A DNA stretch of 64,000 nt from Bemisia tabaci (taxonomy: Eukaryota > Arthropoda > Insecta > Hemiptera > Aleyrodidae), in NCBI RefSeq assembly GCF_918797505.1, contig NC_092801.1:28984477-29048476 (forward strand), in the 5' to 3' direction. Positions 56,510-64,000 of the stretch are shown piece after piece. The position numbers and the translations under genes were made by a program. Position 1 is the first letter of the stretch. Each line of letters starts with the position of its first letter. The notes under the pieces are model-generated. The model worked only from the letters and a program-made list of their open reading frames with translations, was not told where the DNA came from and ran no database searches.

Positions 56510-56631
56510 GGACGTATTTCTGGCAAACGGAACTATGTGCAGTAAGAAATGAGCCCTGAGACCCATAAGAATATATGCATATTAGGGCTCACGTCATGAC
56601 GCACATAGTTCCGTTTGGCAGAAATACGTTC
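56510..56631. mobile_element. M6 MITE, 122 bp, with an empty site in the neighbouring duplicate
   Basis: The ends GGACGTATTTCTGGCAAACG and GTTTGGCAGAAATACGTTC are inverted; the left flank is AATT and the right flank AATC. The sister unit at 55601 reads GAGACGTAATCAAGCC without the insert, so it is a natural empty site. Confidence 0.92.
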
Positions 56632-56717
56632 AATCAAGCCTCGTTTTTGAACTTTTTTCCCGAGTCTGAGTGACACCATATTAGCAGCATAGAGTGGAGC
56701 TACGCCTCACGCCATAG

Positions 56718-56774
56718 CGCCTTCAATTTTGCAGATGCAACACGGACATCCATCAAGTACGAATAGTTGTATCT
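56718..56774 (-). repeat. M11 micro-repeat copy 9
   Basis: It has the same sequence as copy 8, in duplicated unit 2. Confidence 0.75.
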
Positions 56775-57204
56775 CTGCGCCGTCATCAACGAGCGTACTT
56801 TTCCTTGATGTAATTCCGTGTTGTGTTGGCTCCGTTTATCTTATCTGCCGTGACAGCGAAGAGAGCAATAAGTGTCAAATTTTCGGAATCAAGCTTCCTT
56901 CAAAATTCGTCTAATCTCTTTGTCTTATCTGCCGTGTTAGCTAAGAGAGCAATAAGTGACACATTTTTTAAATCGAGTTTCAATAGAATATAATAATAGG
57001 AATCCACATAGTCAAAGGAAAGTTGGCAAGGAGTAAAGGCTTATACGGCGTTCTTGGTTAGCACGCCACAACGGCGAATCGACCTGTATCCCCCGCGAGG
57101 CTAGTGAGCGGAAGGAGCGTTTGCACACGTCATCATAACTCCTCGATCATGTTCGCGGAGGAGCATATTCGCAAATTACCCCCGATGCTGCGGGCCCGGA
57201 GCTC

Positions 57205-57455
57205 TGCCGTGCTAAGGAAAAACGCCGTATGAACATTCGAGAGTTGCCAAATTGCCCCGGATAAAACATGAATTTTCGAGGAAAGTTATGCACATTTTTC
57301 TTTGAAATATTCAGATATTTTACATCAAATTGCGAACAAAATTGCCTGAAAAATTTGAAGGAAAATATTCACAATTTTCCCAATAAATTCGTCTTATATT
57401 GAAGGAAATATGACAACGCCTGAAGGCTCATGCGGCGTTTTTCCTCAGCACGGCA
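57205..57455. mobile_element. M1 MITE, well preserved
   Basis: The ends TGCCGTGCTAAGGAAAAACG and CGTTTTTCCTCAGCACGGCA are near-perfect. Flanks GAGCTC and GACCTC differ at one base. This copy is a good reference for the family. Confidence 0.92.
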
Positions 57456-57496
57456 GACCTCTCGTGCGAGCCTTACCTTTCTGTCCCGCCGGGAAC

Positions 57497-57661
57497 CAGT
57501 GGCGTGGCGTGAATTGCGATATATCGATTGCTATGCCATTTAAACCTATGGTGAAGAATCGATTATTAAGGCGTTCGCTGCGAACACCCTGTTTATCGAT
57601 CCTTTTCCATAGGTTTGAATGGCATAACAATCGATATATCGCAGTTCACGCCACGCCACTG
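57497..57661 (+). mobile_element. M3 hAT-type MITE, 165 bp, perfect 8-bp target duplication
   Basis: The ends CAGTGGCGTGGCGTGAATTG and CACGCCACGCCACTG are flanked by identical CCGGGAAC (57489-57496 and 57662-57669). This is the least diverged copy. It starts 41 bases after an M1 copy. Confidence 0.94.
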
Positions 57662-57849
57662 CCGGGAACCTCCGCGAGGCTCCTGGCGGTTCGGATTTAC
57701 GATGCAAACTAAGTCGCTAACTTCCCGGGAGGAAATGAATATCACCTACGCGGTGTCTCGCTATCAAAATCTTGTCAACGTACGACCCCCCGCGCGCCCC
57801 GAGGAACACGCTCCGCTGAACCTGTGAATTATGATGTCTGCGGCCGCGG

Positions 57850-58500
57850 AGCATAGGTGGCGCGTGGCGTTGGACTGGAAGTATGGGAAGGGGCTGAAAT
57901 TTAAGAAAAAATAGGGGGTAATCGATTAATTTTAATTGGACCGAGTTTAACAGAAAGGAACCGAGCCACATCAGCTATTGCCAAATTTAATCGGGCAATT
58001 TAGTTTTTTACATGAAAACGGTTGTGCGGATTTTTGTGCAAATTTCAGTGAAAATTCGCCACATGTTAAAGCAAATTCCCTATAAATTTTGCAGGAATCC
58101 GCACAAAAGTTCTCTTGTAGAAAATTTAACAGCAGATCAGCTATGGAAGAAGATCAGCTATGGAAAAAGCCAGCTGAGAAAGGGGCTGAAATTTAAGAAA
58201 AAATAGGGGAAATCGATTAACTTCAATAGTAGCCCATACATTATTCGTGTTCTCCGCGTTTCAATTATAGTTTTGGACTCCCCTCTAGTTTTTTTTCTTT
58301 TTTACCATTATGACTTTTATCTAATGCTTCATCCACCTCTTTATTGGCCGTAAGTGGCGTTGGACTAGAAGTAAGGAAAGGGGCTGAAATTTAAGAAAAA
58401 ATAGGGGGAAATCGACTAATTTCAATTAGCCCATAATTTATTCGTGTTCTCCGCGTTTCAGTTATAGTTTTTGACTCCTTTCTAGTTTTATCTCTTCTTT
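57850..58500 (+). repeat. Imperfect tandem duplication, first copy split by an M7 MITE
   Basis: The block GGGGCTGAAATTTAAGAAAA plus ATAGGGG occurs at about 57889, 58178 and 58381. The second and third are followed by the same TTATTCGTGTTCTCCGCGTT sequence; GTGGCGTTGGACT precedes the first and third. The M7 copy (57938-58150) follows the first block at TTAATTTTAATT, and the third block shows the uninterrupted sequence TAATTTCAATTAGCCC. Confidence 0.8.
57938..58150. mobile_element. M7 MITE, right end degraded
   Basis: The left end GGACCGAGTTTAACAGAAAG is intact and is preceded by AATT. The arms GTGCGGATTTTTGTGC and GGAATCCGCACAAAAGTTC are inverted. On the right, the terminus is replaced by two short AGATCAGCTATGGAA repeats. 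Confidence 0.8.
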
Positions 58501-59292
58501 ACCATTGTAACTTTTCTCTTCTTCATCTACTTCTTTCTTATCCGTATCGTTCTGATTTTCCTTTGCTTCCTATCACCCATTCCTCTTTTTCAATACTCCT
58601 TTTTCTCCTATTTTTATTACCTTTACTGAAATTTTTTTGTATTTTACTCTTTATATTTTGGACACGAATGGGCCGATTTTGGATTTCTTGGTGTCGATTT
58701 AACGTAAAAATTTCCGTACGTTCTGATTTCGATGAAATAATTTCAAAATTTTGACATAAGCCCTGACTTTTGAAGTACGGACCCCCCTTTTATCCCCCAA
58801 GGGACGCCAGGGGAGCTCTGGAACCATAAAATTCGGATTCCGTGGGGTCGATTCCCTATACATCCCGACGATCCTGGACTTCGTACGACCCAAATTAACC
58901 GGAAAAAAGGCCTGGTGCGGTAGGTCTGGGCCACCCTGTATAAAATTTTATTTTTACCCAATTGTCTCCTGGATGTATTACTATTTTCATATCTTCATTT
59001 TTCAGTGCACCCGTTTTATGTTAACGTAAAATTAACCCGTATTGTGCTGACTGTGCAGTAAACACACTCAGTCCCATCATTTTTGAACGGATGCCAAGTG
59101 TGATGCATTTGCCAGGATAAATATAAGAAAATTAATTTTTCTGAACTTAACTCCCGATCTCTCTCTTCATTACTCTGCAAAATTGATTCAAACTCGTTTA
59201 TTACCCTATTCTGAGATTTTTATTGAGCCCTCTTGAGTTGTCTGGGCAGTATGGATGATTTTTATGTTTCCCCTGTGAAAGCACTGATTATA
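58501..59292. other. Intron sequence with pyrimidine-rich and dispersed-repeat parts
   Basis: Bases 58500-58640 are pyrimidine-rich. Bases 58828-58942 match 22960-23055 (GGGGTCGATTCCCTATACAT, then GTAGGTCTGGGCCACCCTG). No exon is seen. Confidence 0.5.
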
Positions 59293-59925
59293 CAGCCATG
59301 CTAAGATAAAACGCCGTATGAACTCTAGGGGGTTGCCAAATTTAATTTGATAAAATATGGATTTTCCAGCAAACTTGTGAATTTTTTTTCTTAAAAAAAA
59401 TATAGCCCAGTGAGCATGAGAATTTTTTTGTCTTTATAAGTTTCCAAAGTGTCATACAACCACCTATAACGGTGTTAATTATCTTGGTTTTACAAATGTA
59501 ATAAACTTACAAACTAGCTAACGTCTAATTTTCTTTTTTAGCTTTCCATGGATAACCCATTCTCACACATCACCCAAAGTAAATGTATGCTACTTAAATA
59601 TACACAAATCAGAATAAAAATAAGAATAAGGAGAACCTAGTGCAGGATCTTGCATGACTTTACCATGGCTTACATTTACAAAATTAGTCGAATTTACCGT
59701 CTTTCTTTTTAAGTTACTAGTTAAATTTCATTTGAGTGCTTATGTTATCAACCATCTTCGTCTGTTCCTTGAGCTTACAGTTTAGAAATTTAGAAATTAA
59801 TCAAACGAAACACCAAAATTGGAGAATTTTTTAAAAAAAAACTTTAAAACATTTCAGAAAATAAATATTACATAGGGAAACATTTGGCAGCACTCAAATG
59901 TTTATACGGCGTTCCTCAACGCGAC
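59293..59925. mobile_element. M1 element with a long foreign interior
   Basis: The left end (GCCATGCTAAGATAAAACG) and right end (ATACGGCGTTCCTCAACGCG) are diverged M1 termini. The element is 633 bp instead of about 250; the extra AT-rich interior (about 59400-59815) has no counterpart in other copies. Its origin is unknown. Confidence 0.65.
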
Positions 59926-60610
59926 AGAATATTAGCGTTTTTCTCGTCGCATCGCCAAGACCTCGGATGGCAACTAAACGAATCTCGCAATTCCTGCCGT
60001 AAATTTTTTTTCTCTCTCCCGGTCATGCACGCCGTGTAATATCCTGGACAGAATGAGAACCGTCTTATTATAATTTTATTTCCCTCAAAAAAGAGTATCC
60101 TCAAAGTTACGACGGACGAACTTCAAAGAGTGGTCTCAAGTGAAGCTTGCATAACTTGAATGCATTTAAATTTAAACGAGATTAATTTCCTTTACGTAAT
60201 CAAAAATTTTATACGGAGCCGTGAATAATTCATAAAGTCTCAACTTTAACGGTTGGAGGTATTCGTGGCTTTAGCTGTTCGCGCGGAATTGCATTCCGTT
60301 CCCGAAACGTTATGAAGACTCTCCGCTTTTTTTTCTAAAAGTCAGGAGTTATCTGGGGGAAAATTTCTCAGGAGAAGTAAATATAACATAAGTAACAAAT
60401 AATGCTTTTGATTGATCAACTTCCTTGTTTTTCATTTGTTTCCTTTTATTTTCGAGCTCTACTACTTTTCTTCTTTTTTTCTGATAATTTTGATACAAGA
60501 CCCATGGAAAATAGAAAATAGGGTTGGCTGTACAATCTACATCAAAACGAGATCAAAAGCGTGCCAACATATAAATATGTAGGGCACGATAAAAGGAGAA
60601 AAAGAGGAAA
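59926..60610. other. Intron sequence, nothing recognised
   Basis: No exon or repeat ends are seen. Confidence 0.45.
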
Positions 60611-60980
60611 CTTCTTCCTCCTCCTCGCTTTCATATTTCATCTTCTTCTTCTTCTTCTACTTCTACTTCTACTACTTCTACTTCTTCTACTTCTTCTACT
60701 TCTTCTACTTCTTCCACTTCCCCTTATTCTTCTTAAACCTTTCTTCTTCTTTTTCCGTCTCTTCCTCGTTTCCCTTTTCTTCTTTTTCCTTTCCTTTTCT
60801 TAATCGTTTCTTCTTCTTTTTCCTTGTCCTCTTCTTTTTCATTTTCTTCTTCTTTTTCCGCTCCCTCTTCTCCTTCGTACGCTTCTTCATCTTCATCTTC
60901 ATTTTCATCTTCGTCTTCATCTTCTTCTTCTTCTTCTTCTTCTGCTTCTTCCTCAAATTCGTCTCCTTCTTCTCCTCCTA
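60611..60980 (+). repeat. Polypyrimidine tract rich in TTC repeats
   Basis: About 370 bases are almost free of G on the plus strand, with long TTC/CTA trinucleotide runs at 60639-60730 and 60885-60950. The Leu-, Ser- and Lys-rich frames across it are compositional. Potential for triplex DNA is inference. Confidence 0.9.
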
Positions 60981-61108
60981 ATTTTTTTTTTTTTAATTTC
61001 TATTACCCTTAGTATGACATGTTAGGAGGCGTGAGTCGTAAGTCGGAATCTGTTGGATTAAGGTTATATTCGATTAGATATTATTAGATTACATTACAAT
61101 ACAATATT

Positions 61109-61148
<40 letters not shown>

Positions 61149-61749
61149 TATTCAAAAATTGCCATAAACATGCTAAATACGAGTAATCCGCAAAAACTTC
61201 ACAGTATTAAGTCTGTTGAAAAATTTTCCGAGATGAGGATTTTCGCGCTCAACCCTTACACCCGAGACATCGCGAGGGAGAGAGGGGCAATTACGCGTGT
61301 TAAAGCTTCAAGAAAGCATCATTACAGGCATCCGTTATATTCAGCGCAACCCATTTTTGAAGAATCTGAATAAAGATACTTGCACGGCTGAATCGGTCGC
61401 AGCAAAATCTCCGCGGATTTGCGTTTCACCTCGAAACTTTTCCAGGATTCCGTTGCACCGTTCGAGAACTCTGCTCGGGACTTGCCCTCTTAAGTATATC
61501 ATTAAAGATTTACCTCTGGGTGCCTCTCAGTCTTGCGGGGAGAACTTGATGGTCTCCTCCAGGTACATTTTTTTCGATCAAATTGATACTTGGAGATCAT
61601 GACGCAGTGGCACTCTCAACTTTGCCGTTATTCTGAAATGAATTTGCTGACTCCTGTTCTTCCCACAGGAGTCTGCGTATTTTTTGCCGAGTTGGCAGCG
61701 CTGAAAATTGAACTGAATATTCTTTGTGCTAAGGCCAGGGACAAATACT
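60981..61749. other. Intron sequence with a T29 run
   Basis: T29 at 61112-61140 follows a TTAGATTACATTACAATACA-type short repeat and could be a retroposon tail read from one strand, but I find no matching body. No exon is seen. Confidence 0.5.
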
Positions 61750-61830
61750 GCTGTGCCAAAGAAAGAACGCCGTATGAGTATTCGAATGTTGTCGAATGCC
61801 TTTGAGAAAATATAATCCATGATTCATTTT
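61750..61830 (+). mobile_element. M1 left-end fragment
   Basis: CTGTGCCAAAGAAAGAACGCCGTATGAG is an M1 left end, here broken by one reading comma only in description (CTGTGCCAAAGAAAG then AACGCCGTATGAG). The internal GTTGTCGAATGCC is diverged, and no right end follows. Confidence 0.65.
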
Positions 61831-62185
61831 GTAATGTGTGAACAATGAACATCCGCTGGGCACAGTGGTCTTGGAGTCAAAAAAAAATTATGCGACAAAA
61901 ATGTACCGGAAACGGTTTGCAGGGGGTGGTTCTATGGTACGTGTGGAGTAAAAATCGCGTAAAATTAAAATCTGGGATGACCCTAATTTTGAGTTATCGC
62001 AATTTGAAATTTTTTTAGTGAATGCAAGTTTTCTACTGATTTTGATCAGATTTCTTTATTAATTTGTCCATTGAATCGGTTTTGATCGGTTCACGATTTT
62101 ATTTTTCGTTCGATTCATGTTACTTGAATACATACCCCTCGTTACATGGTGATTACCTATCATACTCTTTTTTCTTAACTAAACA
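61831..62185. other. Intron sequence, nothing recognised
   Basis: No exon or repeat ends are seen. Confidence 0.4.
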
Positions 62186-62456
62186 GTTCGCCTTCTGCTG
62201 CATCTGCAGCAATTGTTGTTACGAATATGTTGTGCGTGCTGATTTCAGCTCATTGCATACTCGGCTTTTTATGTGCGCAAGTAGCCCAATCTGTCGGAGA
62301 AACAAACAAAGATCTTAGTTCAGTTGTTCTCCGACAGGGTGCTCTACTCTCACACATTAGACGCCTTCAGAGAGTCAAGTATGTAATGAACTGAGATTAG
62401 CACGCACAACATATTCGTAACAACAATTGCTGCGGACGCAGATGAAGGCGAATTGA
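62186..62456. mobile_element. Palindromic MITE with inner hairpin
   Basis: The arms at 62187-62260 and 62380-62456 are inverted (TTCGCCTTCTGCTGCATCTG versus GCAGATGAAGGCGAA; both contain ACAATTGTTGTTACGAATAT or its complement). Inside, CTGTCGGAGAA and TTCTCCGACAG form a second hairpin at 62292-62338. Confidence 0.8.
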
Positions 62457-63442
62457 AATGCACGTTGAAAAACATTTTAGCTCTTTAATTAATATTGTTA
62501 CCGACAGAGAGTCGTATCATCTTTTTAAGGGAAATTCTCGAAAAACTTTTTAACATAAATGAAATTTAAATGCAAAATAAAATATGCTGCGCTACGCTTC
62601 GAATTCATAGATGGAAATGACGTTTTGGGATATTAGTCGGAACAAAGTTGGAGAAGTCCTCAAAGTAAATTTTTGAAGCACTGGAAAAACTACACGTACC
62701 ATAGATTTGGCCCGTGCAAACCAGTTTTGGGTACATTTTTGTTGCATTTTTCTTTTGCTTCAAGAGTAATGTGATGTTCGCGCTTCCTCAATCTTGGCAG
62801 GAAATTTAGCCTAAACCTCCCGTCAAGACTGAAAAATTGTCGCGCGGTATATTTTATTTTGCATTGAAACTTGATTTATGTTTTAGTTGATGTTGAGAAG
62901 TTTTTCCAGAATCCCCCATAAAAAGACCATAGCAAGCAGGAATACCTGTCTCTCATTTTTTGTTATTTCAGAATTGGAGTGTTTTTATCCGTGGTCGTAA
63001 CATTTTTACGATGTGAAAATAAAGGAAAGTGGCAAGAGCTTAGTCAGTTCCTACAGAATGTTGAACTGCCACTGAATGTTGTATCGAATACATCAATTGG
63101 TTATAAAAACGTCAAGATAAGTTATGATCAATTCTGAGGCCGCTAAAGACAATAAACTCTTAAATGATCATGACTGACCGATTGTCTGCTGAATTTTGTG
63201 CGAACAAAAGAGCCCTAGCATGTGCTCTTCTAGGTAATTTCATAGACATTGAATAACTTTTAATGGCAGAAATGTAGATCCCACCCAATGGGAGGGGTTG
63301 ACAAATTTTTTCTTAAATTACTTGGAAGAAAATTTTAGAGGTCAGCGCTTAGAATTCAATCAATCCCGAAATGGATTTAAGGAACGCTTTTGTGATCCTT
63401 TAATTACACATTGACTATCATGATTTTTTCTTTATGTTTCAG
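62457..63442. other. Intron 3' portion before the loop C exon
   Basis: No repeat termini are recognised in the last kilobase before the acceptor, in contrast to the MITE-flanked exon at 53165. Confidence 0.5.
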
Positions 63443-63611
63443 GAACGAAAAATTTTATACTTGCTGTGATGAACCTTACCTAGACATAACTTTTAATATA
63501 ACAATGAGAAGAAAAACGCTCTTCTACACTGTCAATATAATAATTCCCTGCATGGGAATCTCATTTCTCACCGTCCTAACTTTTTATTTGCCTTCAGATT
63601 CTGGAGAAAAA
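63443..63611 (+). CDS. nAChRa4: Nicotinic acetylcholine receptor alpha4-type subunit, loop C and TM1 exon
   Basis: The exon is preceded by TATGTTTCAG and followed by GTAAGT. Its first G completes the Arg codon begun at 53280; it ends in phase 0 after GEK. It encodes [17 protein letters not shown], which carries the adjacent cysteines (CC) that define alpha subunits, with the flanking loop C tyrosines. Next comes an Asn-Ile-Thr glycosylation sequon (FNITMRR), the pre-TM1 arginines, and TM1 ([20 protein letters not shown] onward to TFYLP). It closes with SDSGEK, immediately before the channel-lining TM2, which lies in the next exon beyond the window. With the upstream exons this makes a ligand-binding alpha-type subunit. 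Nothing in the exon is broken. Confidence 0.97.
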
Positions 63612-64000
63612 GTAAGTAGCCATTATACACATATCACCAATAGTTTTATGTAAGCACATTTTTACCTCAGCTTTTTATGAATTTCTCGGCTAAATTTGGC
63701 AATAGCTAATGTAAATTGGTTCCTTTTTGCTTAAAGCGGTCCAAATAAACCTCGGTTTAGTACCTTTCAGCTGAAGTTTTTGGGCAACCTTCTCGGTACT
63801 TTTGATTTCCAATTGCCCATTTCCGATCTTCACTGCGACATTTACGTAAACCAATTTTCCTTGTTTACGTAATATTGGTTGCAGAATGTTCACTAACCTC
63901 GAAAAGTTGCCAAAAACTATTCCAGATCAAATCCGTGTCTGCGAAGTGGATCACGACAAAAAAAATTGTCATCAAGGATTCCCCCGATGGTTCTCCAAAT
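63612..64000 (+). other. nAChRa4: Start of the next intron, with an M7 right-end fragment
   Basis: It begins GTAAGTAG. An M7 right half (AAATTTGGCAATAGCTAATG, then TTAAAGCGGTCC) lies at 63681-63742. No coding sequence for TM2 is present before the window ends. Confidence 0.75.

Larger units (their letters stand above)
55434..57066. repeat. Compound duplicated region with M1-like outer ends
   Basis: The left edge (CTACCGTGTTAGGGAAGAACG) and right edge (GGCGTTCTTGGTTAGCACG) are inverted M1-like ends. Inside, a unit beginning AAATAAAAT-ACCCTGGAGC occurs at 55601-55890 and again at 56459-56870. Both copies share GCAACACAGCTG, GAGAGACGTAAT, AAGCCTCGTTTTT, an M11 repeat, GTACTTTTCCTTGATGT and TTATCTGCCGTGA. 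Unit 1 is followed by M5 (55891-56451), and unit 2 contains an M6 insertion (56510-56631) absent from unit 1. Confidence 0.8.
53281..63442 (+). other. nAChRa4: Intron between the VDLRHMDE exon and the loop C/TM1 exon
   Basis: This 10.2-kb intron starts GTAAGA and ends TATGTTTCAG, a good pyrimidine-rich acceptor. Its contents are repeats and a Penelope-type fragment. Confidence 0.88.

Noticed and set aside
60561..61012. Leu-rich, Ser-rich and Lys-rich frames
   Set aside because: Direct translation of a polypyrimidine/polypurine tract; not genes.
3500..61830. Regularly repeated M1 and M11 units as a CRISPR-type array
   Set aside because: Spacing is irregular over kilobases, copies are in both orientations, and the context is an insect gene.

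Overview
This is an arthropod (almost certainly insect) genomic window from the middle of one long neuronal gene. It is AT-rich, has no bacterial-style gene packing, and has canonical GT-AG introns of 10-37 kb filled with small nonautonomous transposons. Four exons on the + strand join in frame into the ligand-binding domain and first membrane segment of a nicotinic acetylcholine receptor alpha subunit. The best match by recalled family features is the insect alpha4 subunit, which is known to carry an alternative exon 4. The species cannot be named from what I can see.

Layout: exon 4-type copy A (1027-1207); a 14.4-kb intron; exon 4-type copy B (15645-15825); a 37.3-kb intron; the next constitutive exon (53165-53280); a 10.2-kb intron; and the exon with the vicinal-cysteine loop C and TM1 (63443-63611). 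The 5' exons (signal peptide, loops D and A) and the 3' exons (TM2-TM4) lie outside the window. Copies A and B have identical length (181 bp) and phase, and both encode the Cys-loop and loop B. Because 181 is not a multiple of 3, a transcript with both or neither is frameshifted, so only one can be used per functional mRNA. Copy B has the weaker-looking splice sites and a more positively charged product.

The introns carry no second host gene that I can support. They hold a dense, nested collection of MITE-like palindromic repeats, for which I use local family names. M1 has TIR TGCCGTGCTAAGG, is about 250 bp, and has more than 18 full or partial copies. M2 is a 226-231 bp palindrome with CACTGG ends. 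M3 is a 165-bp hAT-type MITE with 8-bp target duplications. M4 has CTAGAGTCCC ends. M5 is about 555 bp with AATGGACC ends. M6 has GGACGTATTTCTG ends and an AATT-like target. M7 has GGACCGCGTTTAACAG ends and an AATT target. M8 has CACAGTGGATCGAG ends. M9 has CGGCCAAAGTATCACAAG ends. M10 is a roughly 75-bp near-perfect hairpin. M11 is a roughly 75-bp micro-repeat found nine times. Two retroelement fragments with coding capacity are present: a 5'-truncated non-LTR reverse transcriptase (26452-27218, minus strand) lying inside an M1 MITE between perfect 11-bp duplications, and a Penelope-type GIY-YIG endonuclease tail (54775-55134, plus strand) inside an M8 element.

Simple-sequence features include two polypurine/polypyrimidine tracts (9955-10490 and 60611-60980), seven G or C runs of 12 bases or more, a T29 run, a 79-bp tandem repeat and a degenerate 15-bp minisatellite. 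All repeat boundaries were read by eye and may be off by a few bases.
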